Below are positions 1-8,340 of a stretch of DNA of 64,000 nt, piece by piece (the first letter of the stretch is position 1; every line of letters starts with the position of its first letter). This DNA comes from Streptomyces marinisediminis (lineage in GTDB: Bacteria > Actinomycetota > Actinomycetes > Streptomycetales > Streptomycetaceae): contig NZ_JAPKFL010000004.1 of the NCBI RefSeq assembly GCF_026262575.1, positions 124,001 to 188,000 of the forward strand. Reading direction: 5' to 3'. The notes beneath the pieces are model-generated. The model searched no databases. It was not told the origin of the DNA and worked only from the letters and a program-made list of their open reading frames with translations. The translations under genes were made by a program, and so were the position numbers.

Positions 1-354
1 GCCTACGAGGCGCGCTACCAGCCCTACCCCCTGCCGGACCCGCACGGTGACCCGTCGGCGCACGGAGGGCCGGCCGCACACCACGGTTACGAACCGCAGG
101 AGCCGTACCAGGCGCAGGGCGCGCACGAGCCGCGGTTCCCCCACGAGCCCCAGCACCCGCACGAGCCGCAGCACCCGCACGAGCCGCAGTTCCCGCACGA
201 GCCGCGGCACCCGCAGCTCCCGCCGGCGGCGCACACGCAGGAGCACGAGCCGCAGCACCCGTACCAGCCGCACGACCCGGGCGCCCAGGACGAGGCGCCA
301 CACCACCACAGCCCGCACCCCGATTCGTGGCACCGCCCAGGAGAACCCCGTTGA
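1..354 (+). CDS. C-terminal tail of a truncated upstream protein, possibly PgsB/CapB
   Basis: The window opens inside a reading frame that ends with TGA at 352-354. The 117 visible residues are low complexity, dominated by His, Pro, Glu and Gln, with a repeated unit of the form H-P-H-E-P-Q/R in the middle third. No catalytic motif is visible. The stop overlaps the likely TTG start of the next gene (TTGA), so the two are probably translationally coupled. In known poly-gamma-glutamate operons the gene before pgsC is pgsB/capB, the Mur-ligase-like amide ligase. That identity is inferred only from position, because the conserved core lies outside the window. The tail looks like a disordered extension, not a domain. 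Confidence 0.6.
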   Translation, partial: AYEARYQPYPLPDPHGDPSAHGGPAAHHGYEPQEPYQAQGAHEPRFPHEPQHPHEPQHPHEPQFPHEPRHPQLPPAAHTQEHEPQHPYQPHDPGAQDEAPHHHSPHPDSWHRPGEPR

Positions 355-833
355 TCCCCGCCGTCCTCACCCCCGAGATCGCCGCCATCGGCATCGCGCT
401 CGGGCTGCTGTTCTCGCTGGTCTGCTACCTGACGACCAACCTCTCCCCCGGTGGCATGATCACCCCCGGCTGGCTGGCGCTGACGCTGGTGGAGGACCTC
501 CAGCACGCGTCCATGGTGGTCGGCGTGACCGTTCTCACCTACGTCTGCACGCTGCTCGTCCAGCGGCACGTGATCCTCTACGGCAAGCGGCTGTTCGCCG
601 CCGTCGTCCTGATCGGCGTGGTGCTCCAGGGCACGCTGACCATCGTCCTGCAGCGCGAGTTCCCCCTCATGTACTCCAACCAGACCCTCGGCTTCATCGT
701 GCCGGGGCTCATCGCCTACCAGCTCGTGCGCCAGCCCAAGGGGGCCACGATCCTCGCCACCGGCTCCGTGACGCTCATGACGTACGTCGTCCTGACCGCC
801 GGAATCCTGCTCGGTTTCATGCCCACGTCCTAA
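351..833 (+). CDS. pgsC: Poly-gamma-glutamate biosynthesis membrane protein PgsC/CapC
   Basis: Small integral membrane protein of the PgsBCA (CapBCA) system, which polymerises and exports poly-gamma-glutamate. The 160 residues form four or five hydrophobic segments. The recalled Bacillus PgsC pattern is present: a loop with ILYGKRLFAA near residues 75-85 (ILYGRRKFAA in Bacillus) and IVPGLIAYQ near 120. The length is close to the usual 150. I chose TTG 351 because AGGAGA lies six bases upstream and the start overlaps the previous stop. A GTG at 327 is in frame but lies before that ribosome site. The gene follows a truncated frame that is probably PgsB and precedes an NlpC/P60 protein. PgsA/CapA is not visible here. 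Confidence 0.88.
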   Translation: MIPAVLTPEIAAIGIALGLLFSLVCYLTTNLSPGGMITPGWLALTLVEDLQHASMVVGVTVLTYVCTLLVQRHVILYGKRLFAAVVLIGVVLQGTLTIVLQREFPLMYSNQTLGFIVPGLIAYQLVRQPKGATILATGSVTLMTYVVLTAGILLGFMPTS

Positions 834-887
834 GAGCCACGTCGCACGCGACCACCCGCCGACCCAGACCGGGAGCTGACAGATCCG

Positions 888-1973
888 ATGAGTGCCACGA
901 CCAAGCGCAAGTCCCGGCCCGTCCTGCACGCGGCCACGGTCCTCGCCCTGCTCGGGGCCAGCGGGTACCTCACCGTCGCCCTGCGCGCCGACGAGCAGGC
1001 GAAGGTGCCCGCGGTCGCCGCCGTCACGGACACCCCGAACCTGAAGAACGCGGGGGTGGGCCAGGACACCGGGGAACGGACCTGGGAGCGGCTGAAGAAC
1101 CCGGACCGCAGCGTGCTGCGCAGCGAGGACGGCCGGGTCCTGGCCACCTTCACCGACGGCTCCCGCACGGCCACCCTCACCGGCCCGAGCCGCACCTTCA
1201 CCGAGCCGACCTCCACCCAGTCCCGCGTGGTGACCGAGAACTGGGTGCGGCTGATGCCCGAGCACTGGCGCAAGGGGGCGGAGAAGGAGAAGTGGTTCAA
1301 GGACTGGTTCGGCGAGTACTTCGGCAGCGAGGAGGACGACCTCTTCGCCATCGCCTTCCAGTACGTCGAGGGCGCCCCGGTCAAGAAGGACGACGAGGGG
1401 CTGGCCTACGCCGGCGACGCCGACTTCGGGCCGCTGAACCCCGAGGGCGAGGAGGGCGCGGACCTGCGCCTGGAGCAGTCGGACTTCTACGACTACCTCG
1501 GCATCCCCTACACCTTCCGCGACGGCACCACGCTCCAGCCCGAGGCGGCGCGCCACCGCGCGATGGACTGCTCGGGGTACATCCGCGCCGTCTTCGGCTA
1601 CCGCGCCCGCTACCCGCTGGCGCCCTCCGACGAGACGGGCGACGGCCTGCCGCGCACCGCGAACGGCATGGCCCGCTCCGACCTGGGCACGGACGTCATC
1701 GAGCTGGGCGGTAAGGCCCCGAGCTACGAGCGCCCCGCCAACATCGACGTCCTGCAACCCGGTGACCTGGTGTTCTTCTGGCTGGACGAGCGCACCGAGT
1801 CGCGGCTGGACCACGTCGGGATCTACCTGGGCCACGACACCGACGGCCACAAGGTGTTCATTTCCAGCCGCGAGGAGGTCAACGGCCCGACGATCGGGGA
1901 CAAGGGCGGCACGTCCCGGCTGGACGGCAACGGCTACTACGCCACGGCCTTCCGCAGTGCCAAGCGCCTGTAG
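888..1973 (+). CDS. Membrane-anchored NlpC/P60 family protein, possible poly-gamma-glutamate or cell-wall hydrolase
   Basis: A 361-residue protein with one hydrophobic segment at about residues 10-30 (signal anchor), a charged linker, and a C-terminal NlpC/P60 cysteine-peptidase domain. The catalytic Cys sits in MDCSGYIRAVFG near residue 227 and the His in DHVGIYLG near 310. NlpC/P60 enzymes cut gamma-D-glutamyl bonds, and Bacillus PgdS, the poly-gamma-glutamate depolymerase, belongs to this fold. Lying 54 bases after pgsC on the same strand, it may trim or release the polymer, but that is inferred from context. A peptidoglycan hydrolase is the alternative. The ATG at 888 has GGGAG about 12 bases upstream. 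Confidence 0.8.
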   Translation: MSATTKRKSRPVLHAATVLALLGASGYLTVALRADEQAKVPAVAAVTDTPNLKNAGVGQDTGERTWERLKNPDRSVLRSEDGRVLATFTDGSRTATLTGPSRTFTEPTSTQSRVVTENWVRLMPEHWRKGAEKEKWFKDWFGEYFGSEEDDLFAIAFQYVEGAPVKKDDEGLAYAGDADFGPLNPEGEEGADLRLEQSDFYDYLGIPYTFRDGTTLQPEAARHRAMDCSGYIRAVFGYRARYPLAPSDETGDGLPRTANGMARSDLGTDVIELGGKAPSYERPANIDVLQPGDLVFFWLDERTESRLDHVGIYLGHDTDGHKVFISSREEVNGPTIGDKGGTSRLDGNGYYATAFRSAKRL

Positions 1974-2057
1974 CGGGGTGTCGCGCGGCGTAGTGCCGGG
2001 CGGTGGGGTGGCCGGATCTGGTCGGTGGGTGTCCGGGTCGGCTCCTAGCATGGCCGC

Positions 2058-4187
2058 ATGGCAGCACTCGACAGCGACTCCCCCGACGTCGTCGCGGACG
2101 TCCCCGGCCAGGTGACCGGTCAGGCGCCCGGCGGCGTACCCGACGGCGCGCCCGGCGGCGCACCGGCCGACCTCTTCGGCGACGGCCCGCCGGACGAGCC
2201 GGAGGAGGCGTACGGCGAGATGTACGGCGAGATGCCCGACGAGGTGTTCGACGGGGCGTTCGACGACCTCCCGGCCGACCCCGGCGGCGGGGCGGCGGGC
2301 GCCCCCGCCGGGGCGGCGGACTCCCTCTTCGACGCCGCCGGGCCGGGCGGTGCGCCGGGGGCCCGGGGCGGTGACGCGCTGAGCGTGCTGCGCCGCGTCT
2401 TCGGCTACGACGCGTTCCGCGGGGAGCAGCAGGAGATCATCGAGCACGTCGTCGCCGGTGGCGACGCGCTGGTGCTGATGCCCACCGGCGGCGGCAAGTC
2501 GCTGTGCTACCAGATCCCGGCGCTGGTGCGGGACGGCGTCGGCGTGGTCGTCTCCCCCCTCATCGCGCTCATGCAGGACCAGGTGGACGCCCTGCGCGCG
2601 CTCGGCGTGCGGGCGGGCTTCCTGAACTCCACGCAGGACTTCGAGGAGCGCCGGCTGGTGGAGGCGGAGTTCCTGGCCGGGGAGCTCGACCTGCTCTACC
2701 TCGCGCCCGAGCGGCTGCGCAGCGAGGCGACGCTGGCCCTGCTGGAGCGCGGCACGGTCTCGGTGTTCGCGATCGACGAGGCGCACTGCGTGGCCCAGTG
2801 GGGCCACGACTTCCGCCCGGACTACCTCACGCTCTCCCAGCTCCACGAGCGCTGGCCCGAGGTGCCGCGCATCGCGCTGACGGCCACGGCGACGCAGGCC
2901 ACGCGCACCGAGATCGCCACCCGGCTGAAGCTCCAGGACGCCCGGCACTTCGTCGCCAGCTTCGACCGGCCGAACATCCAGTACCGCATCGTGCCCAAGG
3001 GCGAGCCGAAGAAGCAGCTCCTGACGCTGCTGCGCACCGAGCACGCCGGGGAGGCGGGCATCGTCTACTGCCTGTCGCGGGCCTCGGTGGAGAAGACGGC
3101 CGAGTACCTGACGCGGCACGGGGTGGAGGCGGTGCCGTACCACGCGATGCTCGACGCCCGGGTGCGCGCGGAGCACCAGGCCCGCTTCCTGCGCGAAGAC
3201 GGCCTCGTGGTGGTGGCGACGATCGCGTTCGGCATGGGCATCGACAAACCCGACGTGCGCTTCGTCGCCCACCTGGACCTGCCGAAGTCGGTGGAGGGCT
3301 ACTACCAGGAGACGGGCCGCGCGGGCCGGGACGGGCTGCCCTCCACGGCGTGGCTCGCCTACGGCCTCCAGGACGTGGTGCAGCAGCGCAAGATGATCGG
3401 CGGGGGCCAGGGGGACGCCGCGCACCAGCGCCGCCAGGGAGCCCAGCTCGACGCCATGCTGGCGCTGTGCGAGACGGTCGAGTGCCGCCGGGTGCGCCTG
3501 CTCGCCTACTTCGGCCAGGAGTCCGGCCCGTGCGGCAACTGCGACACCTGCCTGTCGCCGCCGGAGACCTGGGACGGCACGGTCGCGGCGCAGAAGGCGC
3601 TCTCGACGGTGGTGCGGCTGAAGCGGGAGCGCAACCAGAAGTTCGGCGCGGGGCAGATCATCGACATCCTGCTCGGCCGGAAGACGGCGAAGGTGATCCA
3701 GTTCGACCACGACGCCCTCAGCGTCTTCGGTGTCGGCGAGGAGCTGACGGAGGCGCAGTGGCGGTCGGTCGTGCGCCAGCTGGTCGCGCAGGGCCTGCTG
3801 GAAGTCGAGGGCGAGTACAGCACCCTCGTGCTGTCCGAGGCCAGCGCCGAGGTGCTCGGCGGCGGGCGCCGGGTCACCCTGCGCCGCGACCCGGCCCGGG
3901 CGAAGGCGGCCCGGCCGGCGAGGGAGACGGCGGGCAGGCAGCGGGCGGCCGCCGCGGAACTGCCGGCCGAGGCGGCCCCGGTCTTCGAGGAGCTGCGCGC
4001 CTGGCGGGCGGCGACGGCCAGGGAACAGGGCGTCCCGGCGTACGTCATCTTCCACGACGCCACGCTGCGCGAGATCGCCGCCCGGGCCCCGGGCACGCTG
4101 GCGGAGCTGGGCGAGGTCAGCGGGGTGGGCGAGAGCAAGCTGGCCAAGTACGGCGAACGCATCCTGGAACTCCTCACCGCGCGGTAA
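2058..4187 (+). CDS. recQ: ATP-dependent DNA helicase RecQ
   Basis: A 709-residue superfamily 2 3'-5' helicase for recombination repair. After an acidic, Gly/Pro-rich N-terminal extension of about 110 residues come the RecQ core motifs: Walker A PTGGGKS near residue 141, [17 protein letters not shown] near 240, and the motif VI region TGRAGRDG. The zinc-binding region has [12 protein letters not shown] followed by CGNCDTC, then a winged helix, and an HRDC domain begins near residue 640. The acidic N-terminus is longer than in E. coli RecQ (about 610 residues). TAGCAT lies six bases before the ATG and no Shine-Dalgarno site is seen, so the mRNA may be leaderless. Confidence 0.95.
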   Translation: MAALDSDSPDVVADVPGQVTGQAPGGVPDGAPGGAPADLFGDGPPDEPEEAYGEMYGEMPDEVFDGAFDDLPADPGGGAAGAPAGAADSLFDAAGPGGAPGARGGDALSVLRRVFGYDAFRGEQQEIIEHVVAGGDALVLMPTGGGKSLCYQIPALVRDGVGVVVSPLIALMQDQVDALRALGVRAGFLNSTQDFEERRLVEAEFLAGELDLLYLAPERLRSEATLALLERGTVSVFAIDEAHCVAQWGHDFRPDYLTLSQLHERWPEVPRIALTATATQATRTEIATRLKLQDARHFVASFDRPNIQYRIVPKGEPKKQLLTLLRTEHAGEAGIVYCLSRASVEKTAEYLTRHGVEAVPYHAMLDARVRAEHQARFLREDGLVVVATIAFGMGIDKPDVRFVAHLDLPKSVEGYYQETGRAGRDGLPSTAWLAYGLQDVVQQRKMIGGGQGDAAHQRRQGAQLDAMLALCETVECRRVRLLAYFGQESGPCGNCDTCLSPPETWDGTVAAQKALSTVVRLKRERNQKFGAGQIIDILLGRKTAKVIQFDHDALSVFGVGEELTEAQWRSVVRQLVAQGLLEVEGEYSTLVLSEASAEVLGGGRRVTLRRDPARAKAARPARETAGRQRAAAAELPAEAAPVFEELRAWRAATAREQGVPAYVIFHDATLREIAARAPGTLAELGEVSGVGESKLAKYGERILELLTAR

Positions 4188-4228
4188 ACCGGGTGCGCCG
4201 CCGGGCCGGCGTCCCTAGCCTGTGCCGC

Positions 4229-4609
4229 ATGGTGGCGACAGAGCTGGTCGAGGGTGTCCCGGTGCTGACGCTCCCCGCCGAGGGGGAGCCGATCCGCGGG
4301 GAGGGCGACGTGCTCGACCTCATCGGCGACGCGGGGTACCAGGGCGCCGAGTGGGTCGTCGTGCCCGTCGAGCGGCTGGACGCGGCGTTCTTCCGGCTGC
4401 GCACGCGCGTGGCGGGCGACATCGTCCAGAAGTTCGTCACCTACCGCATGGGCCTGGTGGTGCTCGGGGACGTCTCCCGGCACACCCGGGACAGCCCGGC
4501 GCTGCGGGACTTCGTCCGCGAGTGCGACCGCGGGGGTCACACGTGGTTCGTGACCGACGCCGCCGAGCTGCGGGACCGGCTGGCCCGCCGGGGCCCGGGG
4601 CGGCGCTAA
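4229..4609 (+). CDS. DUF4180 domain-containing protein
   Basis: A 126-residue protein covered almost entirely by the DUF4180 pattern: DVLDLIGDA near residue 30, VVPVERLDAAFFRLRTRVAG near 50-70, QKFVTYRMGLVVLGD, and a C-terminal ALRDFVREC...TWFVTDAAEL. The function of the family is unknown. The protein has no signal or membrane segment and is probably cytoplasmic. The start codon is preceded by TAGCCT about eight bases upstream, in -10 position for a leaderless transcript, with no clear ribosome site. It is the last core-like gene before the mobile-element remnant that begins immediately after its stop. Confidence 0.85.
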   Translation: MVATELVEGVPVLTLPAEGEPIRGEGDVLDLIGDAGYQGAEWVVVPVERLDAAFFRLRTRVAGDIVQKFVTYRMGLVVLGDVSRHTRDSPALRDFVRECDRGGHTWFVTDAAELRDRLARRGPGRR

Positions 4610-4615
4610 CCGGCT

Positions 4616-4720
4616 GTCCGGCGCGTCCATGCGCCGCAGGGCGGCGATGGCCCGTTCCCTCGTCGCCGCTGCCCGCTCGCGGGCAGCGGCGATGATGTGC
4701 TGGGAGTCGTCAGCCCGCAT
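4616..4720 (-). pseudogene. 5' fragment of a DUF6262 / TnpC-like transposon accessory gene
   Basis: The first 35 residues (MRADDSQHIIAAARERAA, then a second Arg/Glu/Ala-rich helix ending in ALRRMDAPD) match the recalled start of DUF6262 proteins, which follow the two integrases of Tn554-type elements. After that the frame runs antisense into the DUF4180 gene, so the rest is lost. Its ATG overlaps the last 11 bases of the integrase fragment, the usual arrangement of such elements. The repeated A-A-R-E-R codons create a perfect 14-bp inverted repeat at 4663-4692 that could end transcription from the DUF4180 side. Confidence 0.55.
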
Positions 4721-4862
4721 CGGCGGCCTCCTGCGGCCCGTCGGCTTCGAGTTCGGTGATCATCCGGTCGAGGTTGACCACGACCTGCTCGTTCATCTCG
4801 GCCACCCGCTGGTGGCCGCAGCCCTTGGCGTTGCCCAGCCGATACGCCCCCGGCGACCACAC
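4710..4862 (-). pseudogene. C-terminal fragment of a Tn554-type tyrosine integrase
   Basis: On the minus strand a frame ending with TGA at 4712-4710 encodes about 50 residues beginning GAYRLGNAKGCGHQRVAEM and followed by a helix around VVVNLDRMITELEAD. This is the recalled C-terminal end of TnpB-like site-specific integrases of actinobacterial Tn554 elements. An in-frame stop lies upstream at 4889-4887, and no catalytic R-H-R-Y residues remain. The catalytic part has been deleted. Together with the overlapping DUF6262 fragment it marks an old insertion at the left edge of the accessory block. Confidence 0.55.
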
Positions 4863-4951
4863 ACGGTGAACCGCGACGACGCTCCCTCACTCAGGGGACG
4901 AAAGGCCCAGCTCACGCAGACGGGGCAAACACGCTGCGAGGCATTGCCGGC

Positions 4952-5002
4952 GGCCCCCAGGGGAGCGCCGGGAGCGGTTCGGGGGCGGTTTCCCCTGGGG
5001 CC
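4952..5002 (-). terminator. Hairpin terminator after the methyltransferase gene
   Basis: The arms 4952-4964 and 4991-5002 are complementary over 12 base pairs with one bulged C; the loop is 26 bases. The hairpin lies about 45 bases past the methyltransferase stop in its direction of transcription. Terminators without a T-run are common in high-GC actinomycetes. Confidence 0.45.
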
Positions 5003-5047
5003 AGCCGGAGTACGGCAGAAACGCGCTGACCTTCCCTCCCCCGGTGG

Positions 5048-5818
5048 TCAGGGTTTGCGGGCGAGGTAGCCGTGCTGGTCCAGGGGTGGGCCGTCGGCGT
5101 GCCAGCGGGTGATGGGGCCGATTCCGGGGGGCAGGATCTCCAGCCCCGCGGCGGTCGCGGCGAGCTGTTCGGGTGTGCGGGCGGTGTAGGGGGCGGCGCC
5201 GGTGGCGGTGTAGGCGGCCTCGCCCTGGGGGGTGCCCGCGCCGGTGACGGTGTCGCACACCGCCAGGTAGGAGCCCGGGGCCAGGCGCTGGGTGTAGGCG
5301 CTGACCAGGCTGGCGCTCGCCGCGGGGTCCAGGTGCCCCAGGACGGACAGGAACAGCAGCGCGACGGGCTGGTCCAGGTCCAGGGTGCGGGCGGCTTCGC
5401 GCAGGACGGTGGCGTGGTCGCTCATGTCGGCGTCCACGTAGGCGGTCGCGCCCTGGGGGGTGCTGCTGGTGAGGCGGGCGCGGGCGTGGGCGAGGATGCG
5501 CGGGTCGTTGTCGACGTAGACGATCCGCGCGTTTGGGGCGGCGCGCTGGGCGATCTCGTGGGTGTTGTCGTCGGTGGGCAGGCCGGTGCCCACGTCCAGG
5601 AACTGCCGGACGCCGGCCTGGGTGGCCAGGTGGTGCACCACCCGGGCGAGGAAGGCGCGGGAGGCGCGCGCGAGGTCGGCGACGGCCGGGTAGTGGGCGA
5701 GCACGTGCTCGGCCAGATGCACATCGGCCGCCGAGCCGTCCTTGCCTCCCTGGAGCACGTTCCAGAATCCGGCGCTGGAGGGGGTGCCGGGCTGGATGTC
5801 GCCGTAGTCGTCGCTCAT
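5048..5818 (-). CDS. SAM-dependent methyltransferase, DUF574 / Methyltransf_19 type
   Basis: A 256-residue cytoplasmic protein of the actinobacterial S-adenosylmethionine-binding family formerly called DUF574. The SAM site is FLDVGTGLPTDDNTHEIAQ near residues 72-90, followed by IVYVDNDP and a YVDADMSD acidic turn. The C-terminus resembles that of family members (RWHADGPPLDQHGYLARKP). Substrates are unknown; many copies sit beside XRE regulators. The ATG at 5818 has a strong GGAGGTAAC site that overlaps the stop of the upstream XRE gene, four bases away, so the pair forms an operon. A hairpin follows the stop. Confidence 0.85.
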   Translation of the reverse strand: MSDDYGDIQPGTPSSAGFWNVLQGGKDGSAADVHLAEHVLAHYPAVADLARASRAFLARVVHHLATQAGVRQFLDVGTGLPTDDNTHEIAQRAAPNARIVYVDNDPRILAHARARLTSSTPQGATAYVDADMSDHATVLREAARTLDLDQPVALLFLSVLGHLDPAASASLVSAYTQRLAPGSYLAVCDTVTGAGTPQGEAAYTATGAAPYTARTPEQLAATAAGLEILPPGIGPITRWHADGPPLDQHGYLARKP

Positions 5819-5822
5819 CTCG

Positions 5823-6689
5823 TTACCTCCGCGGTGCGGGTGGTGGGGGCAGGGGGGTCTGTGGCGGGGGAGCGGTCAGCGCGGCGTGGTCCATGGCGGC
5901 CTGGTAGGTGCGCACCGTGTCCACGTCGGCGGTGATGGTGGTCGTCTCCGGCCGCAGCCCGCGCAGCAGCAGGCGGTCGGCCAGCGCCGGGTGGGCCAGG
6001 CGCATCAGGTCCGCGGGGCCGGACGCGGCGAGCTGGTGCACCGGCCCGCCGGCGGGCAGGACCTGGAGGGTGATGTGGCGGCGCTCGGCGATGATCTGCT
6101 CCAGGCGCTCGCGCTGGGCGGCCATTACCGCCCGGTCGCCGACCGTGCGGTGCACCGCGGCTTCGTCCACCAGCGCCCACAGCCGCAGCGGCCGGGCCCG
6201 GTCGAAGGCGTGCCGCTGCCGGGCGGCCAGGAGCTCCGCGCGCCGCTCGATGCGCTCGGGGCTCTCGCCGGGGTGGCGCAGACGCAGCAGCGCGCGGGCG
6301 TAGCTGGGGGTGCGCAGCAGGTCGGGCAGGACACCGGGGGCGTAGCAGCGGATGTAGGTGGCGTTGTCCTCCAGGTCGATCGCGCCGGTCAGGTGGTCGG
6401 GGAGCACGTCGCGGTACTCGTGCCACCACCCCGGAGCGTTCGCCCGCTCCAGCCCGGCCAGGATGGCGCGGGCCTGGGCCTGCGGGGTGCGGTAGATCCG
6501 CAGCAGGTGCGCCACGGTCGCCGGGCGCAGGCCCGTGGCCGCCCGCTCCACCCGCAGCACCGTGTCGCGGTGCGCGCCGAGCTCGGCGGCCGCCGCCTCC
6601 AGCGTCAGCCCCGCCGCCTGCCGCCGCGCCCGCAGGTCTGCCGCGATCACACGCTGGGCCACCGTCGGACCGGACCGCGGACGAGACAT
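5823..6689 (-). CDS. XRE-family transcriptional regulator with DUF5753 (Scr1-like) C-terminal domain
   Basis: A 288-residue protein. The N-terminal helix-turn-helix spans residues ~10-60 (LRARRQAAGLTLEAAAAELG). It is followed by the DUF5753 region with GWWHEYRDVLP, the long RIERRAELLAARQ helix and ITLQVLPAGGPVHQLA. Such proteins regulate or act as antitoxin-like partners of DUF397 proteins; here the partner downstream is a methyltransferase instead. I chose ATG 6689 because GGAG sits upstream and the protein then begins at the family start. Its first 116 coding bases and its upstream region are duplicated at 23.1 kb, where the gene is truncated. Confidence 0.85.
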   Translation of the reverse strand: MSRPRSGPTVAQRVIAADLRARRQAAGLTLEAAAAELGAHRDTVLRVERAATGLRPATVAHLLRIYRTPQAQARAILAGLERANAPGWWHEYRDVLPDHLTGAIDLEDNATYIRCYAPGVLPDLLRTPSYARALLRLRHPGESPERIERRAELLAARQRHAFDRARPLRLWALVDEAAVHRTVGDRAVMAAQRERLEQIIAERRHITLQVLPAGGPVHQLAASGPADLMRLAHPALADRLLLRGLRPETTTITADVDTVRTYQAAMDHAALTAPPPQTPLPPPPAPRR

Positions 6690-6809
6690 GCTGCTCCACT
6701 TCTTTCCCGGGGGAGGGCGAGGGGGCCACCGGCGCTGCACGGCATCCTCCCACCCCCGCCCGGGGACCGGCACCCCGTGCGCGCCCGCGCGTCCGCACAT
6801 TCTGCGACG

Positions 6810-6838
6810 TTGCATAGTGCCGTGGGCGGGGTGATAGT
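6810..6838 (+). promoter_or_regulatory. Predicted promoter of the RsbW-like ATPase gene (copy A)
   Basis: TTGCAT at 6810-6815 and GATAGT at 6833-6838 are separated by 17 bases, a good vegetative sigma-factor layout. The predicted start lies about 95 bases before the ATPase ATG. Both boxes and the spacing are unchanged in the duplicate at 23339-23367. Confidence 0.5.
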
Positions 6839-6941
6839 GGACAGCGGGGCCGCCCCCGGCGACCCGCGACCGCACCCGGCTCCGCCCGCCTACGAGCCCC
6901 GACCGGCAGCCGCCACCCGGCTCCCGGCCCCGGAGGATCCG

Positions 6942-7400
6942 ATGTACCTCTCCCTGCCCTCAGACCCCGCCCGTCTCGCGCTCGCCCGCCGCGCGGTGCG
7001 CACCGAGATGACCCGCCAGCGCTGCCTGCCCAGCCAGATCGCCGCCGCCCAGCTCGTCGTCACCGAGCTCGTCGCCAACGTCATCCGGCACAGCACCGCG
7101 CAGTCCTACGAGCTGGGCGTGCACCGCACGGGCACCACCCCCGGAGCGATCACCGTCAGCGTCGCCACCACCGGCACACCCCCGCCGCCGGCCTGCGTGC
7201 CCGCGCAACCGCCGACCGGGGACGTGCCCGACGGCGGCTGGGGCCTGGAAATCGTCGACGCCCTGGCCCACCGCTGGGGCGTGGCCAGCGGCCCGGTGGG
7301 CCGTCACACCACCTGGGTCGTCCTGGCCCCCACCGGCGCCCCGGTGCCCCGCCGCCGCACCCCCTGCACCGACGCCGTCCCCTGCCCCGACCCCGCCTGA
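6942..7400 (+). CDS. ATP-binding regulatory protein, RsbW-like HATPase (copy A)
   Basis: A 152-residue single-domain GHKL ATPase of the anti-sigma-factor / serine-kinase type. The N box is LVVTELVANVIRH near residues 38-50, and the G2 box GGWGLEIVDALAHRWG lies near 100-115. The G1 region is poorly conserved (ATTGTPPPPACVP where an aspartate is usual), so kinase activity is uncertain. Such proteins are abundant in Streptomyces and are thought to bind sigma factors or anti-anti-sigma factors. The ATG at 6942 follows GGAGG by five bases. It is transcribed away from the XRE gene and duplicated at 23471-23926. Confidence 0.8.
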   Translation: MYLSLPSDPARLALARRAVRTEMTRQRCLPSQIAAAQLVVTELVANVIRHSTAQSYELGVHRTGTTPGAITVSVATTGTPPPPACVPAQPPTGDVPDGGWGLEIVDALAHRWGVASGPVGRHTTWVVLAPTGAPVPRRRTPCTDAVPCPDPA

Positions 7401-7586
7401 GACCACACGGCCCCGGCCAGCGCCCGCGCCACCACGCGAGGCGGCGAACGGGCGGCGGCGGGAGAGCCGGGGCGCGGCGGCCGTCTTCGTGGGCCTCTGT
7501 CCGCGGCCGGCCGGCGGCGCTCTGCGCCTGCTGGGCGACCCGGACGCGCCGGAGCTGGACGAGGATGACGACGGGGGCGAGCCGGA

Positions 7587-8015
7587 TCAACCGTGGCCGA
7601 CCAGGGCGGTGATGAGCTTGCGGGCCCTGGTTTTGGTCAGCCGCTTCGCGGCCGTCGCGCAGCGCTGCCGGGGAGCACGCGGAGCGATGTCGCTGCCCTT
7701 GATCGCCTTGGCGTATTCGGCGTCGAACCGTTCCTTGCCGACCCTCTCCGCGAGCGTGGTCAGGTACCTCACCTGCGCCTCGGTGGCCGGCTTGGTCTTC
7801 GCCTGCTTCCGCCGCTCCTGCGCAGGGGCGTAGATCTGCTCGTAGTGCTCCTTGCGGGCCGCCTCCGACTCCGGGCTGCGGCAGGTGACGTGCACGGACT
7901 CGTACCAGGTCTGGGTGCCGGGCTTGCCGGTCACTGCCTCCCAGAGGGCGGCGGCGTTGATAGCCGGCCCGGCCGGGGCCGCGGTCGGTGGGGGTGCGGA
8001 CTTCGCGTTCGGCAC
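7587..8015 (-). CDS. Hypothetical protein of a mobile-element-associated type
   Basis: A 142-residue protein with no family I can name firmly. It has a Pro/Ala-rich N-terminus, a middle part with WYESVHVTCRSPESEAARK, and a C-terminal helical module (ATEAQVRYLTTLAERVGKE, then TKTRARKLITALVG). I associate that module with small proteins and recombinase tails of actinobacterial integrative elements. The best start is GTG 8015; no strong ribosome site is seen. A zinc-finger-like fragment overlaps its 5' end in another frame, so the gene may be the back half of a larger frameshifted protein. Confidence 0.5.
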   Translation of the reverse strand: MPNAKSAPPPTAAPAGPAINAAALWEAVTGKPGTQTWYESVHVTCRSPESEAARKEHYEQIYAPAQERRKQAKTKPATEAQVRYLTTLAERVGKERFDAEYAKAIKGSDIAPRAPRQRCATAAKRLTKTRARKLITALVGHG

Positions 8016-8124
8016 GGAGCTGGGGGATGAGCATGAAGCGGGGCGTGTGGTACTTCCTGGCTACTTTGCCGCCGCGGGTGCGGCAGGTGCTTCCGGCGGG
8101 CGCTTCACAGGTGGGGCAGTCGAA
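7957..8124 (-). pseudogene. Zinc-finger fragment resembling the tail of a resolvase or mobile-element protein
   Basis: Between a TAG at 8127-8125 and about 7957 one minus-strand frame reads FDCPTCEAPAGSTCRTRGGK, then KYHTPRF and a stretch ending DRGPGRAGYQ. The C-x2-C ... C-R-T-R-x-G-K ... Y-H-T-x-R-F pattern is a recurrent zinc-binding motif in Streptomyces recombinase tails and integrated-plasmid proteins. There is no start codon between the TAG and the motif, so this is a fragment. It overlaps the next gene out of frame. Confidence 0.35.
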
Positions 8125-8340
8125 CTATTCGACTGCGGCGGCCGGTTCGGCGAGTGCTGAAATGTCTCAGAACCTATCGCGGAGGGCATTTGTGCGAACG
8201 CTGTTTTGCGAGAGGTGAGAACGAAGACCAGGGGCAAATCGGAAACGCTTCAGCGGTGCTCGCAGTTTCTCACGGAAAGTGTGTCCCGTGACCTTCTGTT
8301 ACAGCTGGGTACTCGTGTGCGAGAGCGGGGAAGCGTGGAA

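Larger units (their letters stand above)
6574..7462. repeat. 888-bp duplicated segment, copy A
   Basis: This stretch is nearly identical to 23104-23990. It holds the first part of the minus-strand XRE gene, the divergent intergenic region with its promoter, the whole RsbW-like ATPase gene, and a 57-bp tail (7408-7462) that also occurs alone near 18.2 kb. Differences are scattered substitutions and one codon deletion in the ATPase. Copy A looks like the original because its XRE gene is complete. Confidence 0.9.

Noticed and set aside
87..4055. A 1,322-codon open frame on the minus strand opposite pgsC, the NlpC/P60 gene and recQ
   Set aside because: It has no recognisable motif, crosses several well-supported genes, and is explained by the GC bias of their codons.
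4663..4692. Perfect 14-bp inverted repeat as an operator or attachment site
   Set aside because: It comes from repeated A-A-R-E-R codons of the DUF6262 fragment; a terminator role is possible, but nothing supports an attachment site.
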